From contig JANRIC010000107.1 in NCBI GenBank assembly GCA_033765345.1, forward strand, positions 1 to 64,000: a stretch of 64,000 nucleotides of DNA. The letters are read 5' to 3'. The translations under genes were made by a program, and so were the position numbers. Below the pieces are notes generated by a model. It did no database searches, was not told the origin of the DNA, and was given only the letters and a program-made list of their open reading frames with translations. Positions 28,128 to 37,206 of this stretch are shown here, piece by piece. Origin of the DNA: JANRIC01 sp033765345. GTDB lineage: Bacteria > Bacteroidota > Bacteroidia > Cytophagales > Microscillaceae. Position 1 is the stretch's first letter. Each line of letters opens with the position of its first letter.

Positions 28128-29093
28128 ATGATAAATAACAGAGTTGCTGTGATTGATTTGGGTACAAATACCTTCAATCTGCTGATTGCCGAACCTACGG
28201 ATCAAGGCAAGTTCGAGGCTATTCACCGAGAACAGTTTGTCGTCAAGATCGGTGAAGGCGGAATTTCCAAAGGATTAATCAATGAAGAAGCCCAAAAAAG
28301 ATTATTTCGAGCTTTAGACTTGATTTACAAGGCTTTACAACTTTATAAAGTCAAAGAACAAAGCATCTGGGGGCTAGCTACCAGTGCTTTTCGCAATGCT
28401 CGCAACGCCCGGGAAATCATTTCCGAAATCAAAAGAAATTACGGAATATCCATAGAAATCATCAGTGGAGACCAAGAAGCTGAATACATTTATTATGGAG
28501 TAAGAAATGCACTGGATTTGGGTGAACAAAACTCCCTGCTTATTGATATAGGAGGCGGTAGCGTAGAATTTATCATCTGCAATCGCCGTAAAATCCACTG
28601 GAAAAGAAGCATCGAGATCGGTGTACAAAGACTTATGGATCAGTATATGCGTACCGACCCAATCAGCGACTTGGACATCCAACGCCTAGAGATTTATCTC
28701 GAGTCCCGCTTTGTAGAACTGTCCGCAGCCGTATTCAATTATAGCCCCAAGCACCTAATCGGCTCGGCGGGTGCTTTTGAGACCCTATCCGCTATTGATT
28801 TATTCAGGCAGGAAGGAGAAAAAGCCCAGGAATATATCGATAAAAACCATCAGCTTCTTCTACCCGAATATGAGCTTTTGATAGATGAATTTCATTATAT
28901 TTATCAACAAATCGTCTGTAAAGAACGTGTACAACGCCTCACTATTCCCGGAATGGCAGATTTTAGGGTAGATATGATCGTACCCGCTACCTGCCTGATC
29001 AAATTCGTGATCGAGCGGTATGAGCTCGAGCTGATTCGAGTCTCAGGCTATGCACTGAAAGAAGGTTTTTTGGTTTGGAAGTTGGGGGAGTAG
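28128..29093 (+). CDS. Ppx/GppA family phosphatase (exopolyphosphatase)
   Basis: 321 residues from the ATG at 28128; a GTG at 28110 in frame would add six poorly conserved residues. The actin-like ATPase fold is shown by VIDLGTNTFNLLIAE (phosphate 1 loop), SLLIDIGGGSVEFI (phosphate 2 loop) and an adjacent GVQRLMDQY segment. The family removes terminal phosphate from polyphosphate or from pppGpp. It is the short single-domain form common in Bacteroidota. It converges on prfA with a gap of 50 bp. Confidence 0.93.
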   Translation: MINNRVAVIDLGTNTFNLLIAEPTDQGKFEAIHREQFVVKIGEGGISKGLINEEAQKRLFRALDLIYKALQLYKVKEQSIWGLATSAFRNARNAREIISEIKRNYGISIEIISGDQEAEYIYYGVRNALDLGEQNSLLIDIGGGSVEFIICNRRKIHWKRSIEIGVQRLMDQYMRTDPISDLDIQRLEIYLESRFVELSAAVFNYSPKHLIGSAGAFETLSAIDLFRQEGEKAQEYIDKNHQLLLPEYELLIDEFHYIYQQIVCKERVQRLTIPGMADFRVDMIVPATCLIKFVIERYELELIRVSGYALKEGFLVWKLGE

Positions 29094-29143
29094 ACGCTTA
29101 GGTGGTGTAAATAATTAGTTGATAAGTTTCAAAAACCAACACC

Positions 29144-30211
29144 TTAGTTCCCCTCCTTCAACCTCTCTGCATTCTCTGCCAGGCGGAGATTCTCGATAAA
29201 ATCAAAAATTTCGCCGTCCATTACCGTGGGTAGATTGTAGACCGTATAGCCGATGCGGTGGTCGGTCACGCGTCCTTGTGGGTAATTGTAAGTGCGGATT
29301 TTGTCGGAGCGGTCACCTTTGCCTACCATAGATTTGCGTTGAGCACCGAGGGCTTCCTGTTGTTTGGCCATTTCAATATCATAAAGCCGCGAACGAAGTA
29401 CTTTGAGGGCTTTTTCCTTATTTTTGATCTGGGATTTTTCATCCTGGCAAGATACCACCAAGCCGGAGGGCATGTGCGTGATACGCACGGCAGAGTAGGT
29501 TGTATTGACAGACTGCCCGCCCGGACCGGAGGAGCAGAAAGTATCGATACGGATGTCAACTTCCCTGATTTCTACCTCCACATCGTCAATTTCAGGGAGT
29601 ACGACCACGCTGGCCGCCGAGGTATGGATGCGCCCCTGTGTCTCAGTCATGGGTACACGCTGCACACGGTGTACGCCTGACTCGTATTTCATCATCCCAT
29701 AGACATCCTCCCCGGAGATCGAGGACACAATCTCTTTGTAGCCTCCCGAAGTACCTTCGGTATAATCAATAAGCTCCATCCGCCAGCCTTGTTTTTCGGC
29801 AAATCGCTGGTACATCCTGTAGAGATCTCCTGCGAAGATGGAGGCTTCATCACCGCCTGCCCCGGCACGAATTTCAAGAATGATGTCCTTGCTGTCGTTA
29901 GGGTCTTTGGGGATGAGGAGTTGTTTGATTTCTTCCTCAACTACTTCTTTTTGAGCAACCAGTTCGTCGATTTCAATTTTGGCCATTTCCCGCATTTCGG
30001 GGTCTTTTTCTTCAGCGAGTAGTTCTTTGCTGGATTGGATATTACTCAGGATATTTTCGTACTCTTTGTATTTGCTGTCGATTTTATCGAGATCTTTGTA
30101 TTCTTTGCTCAATTTAGCATATTGCTTCATATCAACGATCACTTCAGGGTCTACCACAAGTCTGGCCACCTCGTTGAATCTCTGGCGAATAGCTTCTAAT
30201 TTATCAATCAT
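29144..30211 (-). CDS. prfA: Peptide chain release factor 1
   Basis: Cytoplasmic class I release factor that recognises UAA and UAG and triggers peptidyl-tRNA hydrolysis. The 355 residues from ATG 30211 (an upstream TTG at 30241 would add ten unusual residues) show VPMTETQGRIHTSA with the PxT tripeptide of RF1 stop recognition and the catalytic GGQ in SSGPGGQSVNT. A programmed-frameshift site, as in RF2, is absent. It is divergent from the DUF4834 gene. Confidence 0.97.
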   Translation of the reverse strand: MIDKLEAIRQRFNEVARLVVDPEVIVDMKQYAKLSKEYKDLDKIDSKYKEYENILSNIQSSKELLAEEKDPEMREMAKIEIDELVAQKEVVEEEIKQLLIPKDPNDSKDIILEIRAGAGGDEASIFAGDLYRMYQRFAEKQGWRMELIDYTEGTSGGYKEIVSSISGEDVYGMMKYESGVHRVQRVPMTETQGRIHTSAASVVVLPEIDDVEVEIREVDIRIDTFCSSGPGGQSVNTTYSAVRITHMPSGLVVSCQDEKSQIKNKEKALKVLRSRLYDIEMAKQQEALGAQRKSMVGKGDRSDKIRTYNYPQGRVTDHRIGYTVYNLPTVMDGEIFDFIENLRLAENAERLKEGN

Positions 30212-30308
30212 AAGTTCTTTTGAATAATTGCCTGATTGCAAAAATAAGAAAATTAAGTAGTTTTGTATAAATTTTTTCTGAGAATCAATTTATAAAAACA
30301 CGTAGGTA

Positions 30309-30551
30309 TTGTATAAATTAATATTATTTCTGTTGGCATTTGGGTTTATTGTTTACCAAATCAATCGTTCTCTAGATCGGGTGATGCGTTTTTTTAGAAT
30401 ATTTGAGGGCAAAGTACCCCAAAGCAGGGTAAAAGTACGCAAAGAAGGTAATGTAGAGATTCGTTATACGGATCAGCACAAAACCTCTGCTAAGAATCAA
30501 GCAAAAAAATCTTCGGAGGATGATTATATAGATTTCGAGGAGGTAGATTAA
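30309..30551 (+). CDS. DUF4834 family small membrane protein
   Basis: 80 residues: one N-terminal membrane helix (about 3-20), a basic middle and an acidic tail DDYIDFEEVD. This is the DUF4834 family of Bacteroidota, of unknown function. The start is a TTG at 30309; no ATG precedes the helix. The ORF is short, but length, helix and acidic end fit the family. It converges on a TPR gene. Confidence 0.75.
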   Translation: MYKLILFLLAFGFIVYQINRSLDRVMRFFRIFEGKVPQSRVKVRKEGNVEIRYTDQHKTSAKNQAKKSSEDDYIDFEEVD

Positions 30552-30592
30552 AAATTATCCATAGACCGTGGACTACCAGCTATGGATTTAGG

Positions 30593-32392
30593 TCAATCCG
30601 CTTCCATTTCTTTTTTGATTTCCTGAAGGAGGAGTTTTACTTCTTCGTCCTCTGGAGCATATTCAAGCACCTTTTCAAAGTCAGCCAAAGCCTTCTTGTA
30701 TTCTTTGAGTCCGCGATAAGCCAAACCTCGATTATAAAAAGCAATCACATTTTCAGGGTCATTTTGGAGTACTCGATCACAATCACTGATGGCTTCCTGG
30801 AGTTTTCCGAGAGCTACATAAAAAAAAGCTCGGTCATTGTAATGCTCAATATCGTCAGGTTCGAGACGAATAGCTTCCTGGATATTTTGGAGTGCAAGAG
30901 CAACATTTTGTGATTCATAATAAAAATTTGCCAGATCGCTGAAATAAACAGCTCTTTTTTTATTGATAGAAATGGCTTTCTCAAGGCTCTCGATGGCAGC
31001 ATCCAGTTTGCCCAATTCACCAAAAATGAGGCTTTGGATGTAATAATTATTTTCGGAAACCTGATTTTTTTTCAGTTGCATAGCCTGATTAAGATACCCG
31101 AGTGCCTCATCAAATTTCCCTTGCATAGCCGTGGCAGTTGCCAAGGTAGTAAATGTATAAGAATTGGTAGAATCAATCTGTAGAGCCTTTTTGATTTCTT
31201 TGACCGCTTTATTGAGATCGCCGCTTGAAATAAACACACCGGCACGATCCTGATAACCGCTCACGTGAATACTATCCAAGTCTTTTTGGCGACTTTCCAT
31301 TTTGAGCATTGTAAAAGCATCTTCAAGAAGGTCTAGCTTTTCACCTCTGAAGTTCTCCTGTCGGATGATTTCGGGAACCAAATAATTGGCATAAAAAAAG
31401 TCTTTTTCTGCACCCGCTAAATCTTTCAGACGATATTTGACTATAGCCCTGTCGTAGTACACAGGCGCGGTATTTTCATCCAAAGTATCCGAAAACTCAA
31501 TCGCCCGATTGAGTTGCATTAAAGCCTCCTTGGAATTATTGAGTTTGTATTTGGTTTTGCCAAGATAGTGATAAACCTGTGCGTTTTGGTGGTTTTCGGG
31601 TAGTTCAAAATAAAATTCGGCATCTGCAAAATTATTCAGGGCATAATAAGCCTTGCCCCAATGATAAAAATCATCAATTTCAAAATCTATATTTAACTTT
31701 TGAAGATTTTCATAAACAGAGATGGAGCTTTTGTATTTTTTCTGAGCCAGGAATATCAGGGCTTTGAGGCGAAACGAGTCTATATCTTCGGGGGCAAGGC
31801 TCAGTGCCGTGCTAATATCGGCCAGGGCTTTGTCATAATCTTCCAAATAATACGCCGTATAAGCCCTGTAATAAAAAGCAAATAAATTATTGGGAGCAAT
31901 GGCCACGGATTTGTCGAGGTAATATTGAGCATCCAGATAAAGATCCAGCACAAAATACAAACTCCCCAAAGAGTTGGTAATGTCTACATCATTGCTATCC
32001 AATTCGTAGGCTTTTAAATAATTTTCTTCTGCTTGCTTAAAATCCTCCGTATGAAGATAAGCCTGACCCAGGTACAAATAAAGCAAAGGATTATCCGATT
32101 GCATACCGATCAGCAATTGATAATCTTCTATGGCCTTTTCATACGCTCCATCTTGCATCAAATAATAACTACGGGCATACAAAGCATCATAGAAGCTGGG
32201 ATTCAGCCCTATTGCCTTATTAAGGTATTCATAACCCTTGTCATTTTCCTGACTATCAAAATATTTAATTGCTTGTTTGTAAGCTTTTTCATAAGCTGTT
32301 TGATCACCATTCTGGGCAATAAGTAAGGCAGGTATTGTCAGAAGAAATGTAAAAACAGACAAAAATGAAATCAAAGAACATCTTTTCAACAT
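30593..32392 (-). CDS. TPR-repeat exported protein
   Basis: 599 residues. Signal peptide ending LLIAQ (about 1-26), then about fourteen tetratricopeptide repeats covering nearly the whole protein, with consensus features such as ALYARSYYLMQDGAYEKAIEDY and VIAFYNRGLAYRGLKEYKKALADF. TPR scaffolds bind partner proteins; here the protein would work in the periplasm or at the outer membrane. No enzymatic domain is seen. Confidence 0.9.
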   Translation of the reverse strand: MLKRCSLISFLSVFTFLLTIPALLIAQNGDQTAYEKAYKQAIKYFDSQENDKGYEYLNKAIGLNPSFYDALYARSYYLMQDGAYEKAIEDYQLLIGMQSDNPLLYLYLGQAYLHTEDFKQAEENYLKAYELDSNDVDITNSLGSLYFVLDLYLDAQYYLDKSVAIAPNNLFAFYYRAYTAYYLEDYDKALADISTALSLAPEDIDSFRLKALIFLAQKKYKSSISVYENLQKLNIDFEIDDFYHWGKAYYALNNFADAEFYFELPENHQNAQVYHYLGKTKYKLNNSKEALMQLNRAIEFSDTLDENTAPVYYDRAIVKYRLKDLAGAEKDFFYANYLVPEIIRQENFRGEKLDLLEDAFTMLKMESRQKDLDSIHVSGYQDRAGVFISSGDLNKAVKEIKKALQIDSTNSYTFTTLATATAMQGKFDEALGYLNQAMQLKKNQVSENNYYIQSLIFGELGKLDAAIESLEKAISINKKRAVYFSDLANFYYESQNVALALQNIQEAIRLEPDDIEHYNDRAFFYVALGKLQEAISDCDRVLQNDPENVIAFYNRGLAYRGLKEYKKALADFEKVLEYAPEDEEVKLLLQEIKKEMEAD

Positions 32393-32514
32393 AAGAAGAT
32401 TACCTTTTAAATGAGTAATGTTCCCTTCAAGAGAAATGCGTTTTTTTAGAAAAGATAATCTAAAACAATGCCATAAATTACTAAAACATTTATGGCATCG
32501 TCTGAAGAAAAGAT

Positions 32515-33084
32515 TTAATTGCTTTTGGCGAAAGTGATGGGAATAATTACTTTAGTCTGATCCCAGAAAAGCAGCATATTGGCTCCTTTTTTGGTCTCCT
32601 CGAACTCAATCGTAAAGGCCTCATAGATGTCTTCTGTCTGATCAACCTCTACTGGGGCAATTAAAATATTTTTATCCTTGATTTCTTCATATTTATAAGC
32701 TCCATACTGACCCAGTTCGCTATTCAAGATAACAGACCATTCTTTCTCACCTGGAATAGTAAATAAAGTATAAGTACCTGCTTTAAGAATTTTTTTGTTG
32801 AATTGAATATCATCCGTACAGGTAAACTCAGTCGCTTCATTGGCACCAGTACGCCAGATTTCTCCGAAAGGTACCAACTCTCCAAAAATGACACGGCTTT
32901 TCTTATAGGGTTGCCCATAGGTTACTTTCAGATAAGTATTATCTTTGCCTATAAAGGTAGCCATAGCCAGGGGGCTGGCTTTTTTGGGCGGTGTGATAGA
33001 CTTCTGGGCGTAGGCAGCCCCTACCCCAAATATTAACAAAGAAACAAATACATATTTAAAAGTGCTCACAATGCGCTTGTCCAT
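32515..33084 (-). CDS. DUF2911 domain-containing exported protein
   Basis: 189 residues from ATG 33084. The frame is open further upstream, but the signal peptide starts here (MDKRIVSTFKYVFVSLLIFG, cleaved after AYAQ). The DUF2911 pattern is clear: YLKVTYGQPYKKSR, GELVPFGEIWRTGANEATEF, LKAGTYTLFTIP, EWSVILN. The family is widespread in Bacteroidota; function unknown. It is divergent from the T9SS cargo gene. Confidence 0.9.
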   Translation of the reverse strand: MDKRIVSTFKYVFVSLLIFGVGAAYAQKSITPPKKASPLAMATFIGKDNTYLKVTYGQPYKKSRVIFGELVPFGEIWRTGANEATEFTCTDDIQFNKKILKAGTYTLFTIPGEKEWSVILNSELGQYGAYKYEEIKDKNILIAPVEVDQTEDIYEAFTIEFEETKKGANMLLFWDQTKVIIPITFAKSN

Positions 33085-33285
33085 AAGCATATTAGATTTG
33101 AACTTGAATTTAGAAAAAATTATCAATTTATTTATCATAAAATACGTTTTCTCTAAAATTAGAGATACATCCACTTATACGTAAATTTGTGCCCCCGACA
33201 AATACAGATCAAATTAATTTAACAGATGATTAACATAATATCCTTTCTTTGGGACGGATTCAGAAGCTATTTCTTGAATAAATCC

Positions 33286-35241
33286 ATGATGAACATACAA
33301 GACCAAATCAGGTATTTTTGTTTTTCTTATTTTATTTTTTTTCCTGTTTTTTTATCGGCTCAGGAAGATTGCCCAGTTTGCCCCACCGGGCAAATAGATG
33401 GTTTTGTGATTAGTCCAGCTTCTAAGGTTGCCTGTGACTCCGTAACGGTTTGTGTCAAAAACTGCATCCCTGGGGCAGTCAATATTTCTTATGATTATAG
33501 AAATGATGAAACCAGAATCAATGATACCATATTTACTTACACACAACCCGGCGTTTATGTGATTACTCAATTTGCTCAGGTTAATGCAGGAGGTGCAACC
33601 CAGCTCATCACCAGCAAAGATACGATTACGGTATTTCCTACACCTAAACCCGAATTTCGGGTAGATCGTCTCTGCGCCGGAAATAAAATATTCTTAGACA
33701 TCTCAGATACTGTTTATCAGCAATATTTGATTAACTGGGGTGATAATTCCCCTCTTGAGATCGTAGCACCCGGCACAAACTCCCTAAGCCATCAATATTC
33801 CATTAATCGCAGTTATGCCATTTCTGTAATCGGTAATTATGTACCCGGTGGCTGTGGTGATACTGCCGTCATTTTGGTAAATACCCTCGAGACCCTCGTG
33901 CTACCCACTGTCAAAAGGATACAAACAGACATCAGAAACCCCGTTTCAGGTCAGGTAAGTCTGAGCCTAGAGACAGATACCAATTTTCAATACCAATTCT
34001 TTAAAGATAACAGTGTTGTACTCCTCGCCGAAGCAGAAGGCAATGGCAGCACCCTCGTACAGCACCTGACACCACTCAATACTGAAATGATCAACTGTTT
34101 TAGAATTCGGGTGCTGGATTTTTGCGGCGAGCTTTTGGATTCGGAAGCTATCTATTGCAGTCTGAGCCTTGAAACCCAGGCAGAGGATGGCCAAAACCGC
34201 ATCAGATGGACTCCCTACCCCAATCTGAATGCCACAATTCAAAACGGCTTTCAGCACTATCTTCTTTATCGCAATAACCAACCCTACCAAATAATCCCTA
34301 ACCTCAATACGGCCGAATTTATAGACCAGGATGTAGCCTGTAGCGTGGAATACTGCTATAGAATTGAAGCCATTTTTAACTCTTTGAGCCTGGATTTTGT
34401 ATCTGCTTCCAATAGTGCCTGCACAACCACATTCAGTAGTGCTATTCCCCCAGCAGTGAATCAACTCAATGCAAGCGTAGAAACTTTTCGGAGTATACGT
34501 CTGTTCTGGAACCTTGCCGAAAATGTAGAAGTAGATGCCTATACCATCAGCAGCCCAAACGAATCCCTAGAAATTCTAACAGACAACAATCAGGTGCTTA
34601 TCGAAGACCTTCGCATTACAGCCGCTTTGTGTTATCAGGTCAGCTACCGGGATGAATGCGGCAATCTCTCTGCGAGTACAGCTCGTACCTGCCCTGTTTT
34701 TTTATCCGGAAGTTCATCGGGCAATGGACTGGTAGAATTAAACTGGACAGATTATGAAAATTCTGCCGGAATCTATGAAAGGTATGTAGTAGAAAAGCTC
34801 GACGAGGCTGGAAACGTTTATGAAGAATTTCCCGTGGGCTTCCAGGTTCGCTTTAGAGACCCAGGAGCTAAAAATGACCGACAAATCCTTCGTTATCGAA
34901 TTCGGACTGTCATTGATGACTCTGCTGGTCTATTCAGCTATTCCAATGTGGTAGAAATAACCCAAAAATTTAAAATATTTTTTCCCAATGCTTTTAGCCC
35001 GAATGGCGATAACCTAAACGAGTCTTTTAAACCTACCTATCTCTTTGTCAAAGATTATGAAATGCGGATTTATAACCGTGCCGGAGAACTGCTTTTTGTG
35101 TCCAATGACATTGAACAGGGCTGGGATGGCAACTATAAAGGGAAAGAAGCCCAACAAGGTGCTTATATATATATGGTGTACCTGGAGGATTTTACCGGAG
35201 AAAAATTCAACACCCAGGGAACATTTACGCTAATCCGATAG
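33286..35241 (+). CDS. Secreted protein with T9SS type B C-terminal sorting domain
   Basis: About 651 residues from the ATG at 33286; the frame is open from an ATG at 33226 but the signal peptide (ending FLSAQ) fits the later start. The body has PKD/fibronectin-like repeats, and the last 85 residues are the gliding-motility-associated 'type B' domain (FFPNAFSPNGDNLNESF, YEMRIYNRAGELLF, GWDGNYKG, GAYIYMVYLED). This domain directs export through the type IX secretion system and surface anchoring. Cysteine-rich N-terminal CPVCPTGQ is notable. Probable role is adhesion or surface display; the ligand is unknown. Confidence 0.93.
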   Translation: MMNIQDQIRYFCFSYFIFFPVFLSAQEDCPVCPTGQIDGFVISPASKVACDSVTVCVKNCIPGAVNISYDYRNDETRINDTIFTYTQPGVYVITQFAQVNAGGATQLITSKDTITVFPTPKPEFRVDRLCAGNKIFLDISDTVYQQYLINWGDNSPLEIVAPGTNSLSHQYSINRSYAISVIGNYVPGGCGDTAVILVNTLETLVLPTVKRIQTDIRNPVSGQVSLSLETDTNFQYQFFKDNSVVLLAEAEGNGSTLVQHLTPLNTEMINCFRIRVLDFCGELLDSEAIYCSLSLETQAEDGQNRIRWTPYPNLNATIQNGFQHYLLYRNNQPYQIIPNLNTAEFIDQDVACSVEYCYRIEAIFNSLSLDFVSASNSACTTTFSSAIPPAVNQLNASVETFRSIRLFWNLAENVEVDAYTISSPNESLEILTDNNQVLIEDLRITAALCYQVSYRDECGNLSASTARTCPVFLSGSSSGNGLVELNWTDYENSAGIYERYVVEKLDEAGNVYEEFPVGFQVRFRDPGAKNDRQILRYRIRTVIDDSAGLFSYSNVVEITQKFKIFFPNAFSPNGDNLNESFKPTYLFVKDYEMRIYNRAGELLFVSNDIEQGWDGNYKGKEAQQGAYIYMVYLEDFTGEKFNTQGTFTLIR

Positions 35242-35416
35242 ATATTAACAGATAAATCTAAAAAAATATTTTTATCCTCGCATAATTTCATTTTGATATG
35301 AAAAAAGAAGCATAATAATTTATAGATTTGTAATAATGAATTAAAAATGAGGGAGTCGGAGAGCTTCATTTCTTTCCAAAACCTACTTATTTTGTCAATC
35401 TTAAACCCTAGAATAT

Positions 35417-35749
35417 ATGTTTGATTTCAAAAATCTTATGGGCAAAGTCAAAGAAATGCAGGAAAAAATGCAGACAGCCCAGGAAAATCTCGTCAATATC
35501 AAAGCCTCTGCCGAATCAGGTGCCGGGATGGTCAAGGCAACTGTAAATGGCAAAAAACAACTCATCTCACTGCAAATTGACAAAGAATTGCTAAAGCCCG
35601 AAGACAGTGAAGTAATGCAGGACTTGATCGTTGCTGCCGTCAATAAAGCCCTTCAAGATGTAGATATACTGGCCAAAGAAGAACTCAAAAAATCTACGCA
35701 GGGAGTACTCCCAAATATTCCAGGTTTTGATTTTGGAAATATGGCCTGA
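35417..35749 (+). CDS. YbaB/EbfC family nucleoid-associated protein
   Basis: 110 residues. Contains an N-terminal helical MGKVKEMQEKMQTAQ region, the central GAGMVKATVNGKKQLISLQID strand segment of the family and a helical VIVAAVNKAL stretch. The dimer binds DNA and influences nucleoid structure and gene expression. In many bacteria ybaB follows dnaX and recR; here it is alone, followed 29 bp later by a glycosyltransferase. Confidence 0.94.
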   Translation: MFDFKNLMGKVKEMQEKMQTAQENLVNIKASAESGAGMVKATVNGKKQLISLQIDKELLKPEDSEVMQDLIVAAVNKALQDVDILAKEELKKSTQGVLPNIPGFDFGNMA

Positions 35750-35778
35750 TTTTAGGCAAAAAATTTAGAGGATTTCTT

Positions 35779-36843
35779 ATGACAACAAAACTTGCTGTCG
35801 TAATTCTAAATTACAACGGAAAACACTGGCTCGAGCAATTTCTACCTTCAGTAGTTGCCCATAGTCAGGGTTTTGAGATCGTAGTAGCAGATAATGCTTC
35901 TACGGACGATTCCATTCCATTTCTACAAGTAAATTATCCGCAAATTCATATACTCATACTTGAAAAGAACTGGGGCTTCGCCGAAGGTTATAACCGCGCC
36001 CTGGCGCAAATTCAGTCTGAGTATTATGTATTGCTCAACTCAGATGTGGAAGTAACCCCGCATTGGATTGAACCCTTGCTCGATCTTCTCGAGGCAAACC
36101 CCGAAATAGTGGCCTGCCAGCCCAAAATGCTTGCCTACTACCAAAAAAACGAATTCGAGTACGCCGGAGCCGCCGGAGGATTTGTAGACCGTTGGGGCTA
36201 TCCCTTCTGCCGTGGAAGGCTGTTTGATACCATGGAAACAGACCAAGGGCAATACAATGATACCTCCGAAATCTTCTGGGCTAGTGGTGCGTGTCTTTTC
36301 ATTCGTGGCGAAATTTATCAGCAAATAGGTGGATTGGATGGGGATTTTTTTGCCCACATGGAAGAAATAGATCTATGCTGGAGACTCAAAAATGCTGGAC
36401 ATAAGATTTTTTTTGTCTCCCAAAGTGTGATTTATCACGTGGGTGGTGGAACCCTCTCAAGCAGCAACTCCCGCAAAACTTTTTTGAATTTTCGCAATAA
36501 CCTAGCCTTGCTTTGCAAAAATTTACCTCTCCAGAGGTTAATCCCGACCTTGCTAATCAGGATATTGCTGGATGGAGCTGCAGCTTTGTATTTTATCAGC
36601 AAAGGCAATCATGCCGCAGGGCAGCAAGTGTTCAAAGCCTATTTTTCATTTTTTTCCCAAATAGGTACTTGGCTTGGAAAACGCCGCAAAACCTCACGCA
36701 ATCAGGCACATAAAGAACTTTATCCTTACAGTGTAGTTTTTCAGTATTTTTTGCAGAAAAAAAAATACTTCCAAGACCTGAAAAAAAAACCTGAAAAATC
36801 ATCTGAGCCTACAAAAAAACTGAATCTCCTTGCGAAAAAATAG
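35779..36843 (+). CDS. Glycosyltransferase family 2 protein
   Basis: 354 residues. GT-A fold with VILNYNGKHWLEQFLPS, VVADNASTDDSIPFL, a DxD-like metal site in LLNSDVEVTP, and the late acceptor/catalytic segment FFAHMEEIDLCWRLKNAG. It is of the GT2 type that adds sugars (rhamnose, galactose and similar) to cell-envelope polysaccharide or lipid. A short hydrophobic stretch about 255-275 may attach it to the membrane. It lies 29 bp after the ybaB gene. Confidence 0.93.
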   Translation: MTTKLAVVILNYNGKHWLEQFLPSVVAHSQGFEIVVADNASTDDSIPFLQVNYPQIHILILEKNWGFAEGYNRALAQIQSEYYVLLNSDVEVTPHWIEPLLDLLEANPEIVACQPKMLAYYQKNEFEYAGAAGGFVDRWGYPFCRGRLFDTMETDQGQYNDTSEIFWASGACLFIRGEIYQQIGGLDGDFFAHMEEIDLCWRLKNAGHKIFFVSQSVIYHVGGGTLSSSNSRKTFLNFRNNLALLCKNLPLQRLIPTLLIRILLDGAAALYFISKGNHAAGQQVFKAYFSFFSQIGTWLGKRRKTSRNQAHKELYPYSVVFQYFLQKKKYFQDLKKKPEKSSEPTKKLNLLAKK

Positions 36844-36852
36844 AATATTTTT

Positions 36853-37074
36853 TTAAATATCCCAAATGTAAGGATTATTGCGTCTACGGAGTTGTTTGCG
36901 AATATTCATCAAAAATGCCAGCGATAAATAGATCAACAAGGGTGAACCCAATGTAAGAAACGAAGTATAAATAAAAAACAAGCGGATTTCACTGGTCGCA
37001 ATTCCGATTTTTTCGCCCAGTTTAGTGCATACACCAAAGGCCTGTCGTTCCATAAAAGCTTGTAATTTTTTCAT
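36853..37074 (-). CDS. PspC domain-containing small membrane protein
   Basis: 73 residues from ATG 37074, chosen because AGGA lies six bases before it; two ATG/GTG-like starts upstream are weaker. ERQAFGVCTKLGEKIGI is the PspC signature, followed by one or two hydrophobic segments (LFFIYTSFLTLGSPLLIYLSLAFLM). PspC proteins stabilise the membrane under stress. Convergent with the glycosyltransferase, and divergent from the TPR lipoprotein. Confidence 0.82.
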   Translation of the reverse strand: MKKLQAFMERQAFGVCTKLGEKIGIATSEIRLFFIYTSFLTLGSPLLIYLSLAFLMNIRKQLRRRNNPYIWDI

Positions 37075-37206
37075 AAACATTCCTGAAATACATATCATTG
37101 AAACACAAAATAGCTACATTTTTTTTATTTTACAAAAAATAAGTATTAAAATTGCATCAGGATCAAAAACTACTTTACTAAGATTAAACAATAAATCCTT
37201 AATCTC

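Noticed and set aside
29097..29147. Hairpin between ppx and prfA as a terminator
   Set aside because: The stem has two mismatches, a loop of about 28 bases and overlaps the prfA stop codon, so it is too weak to call.
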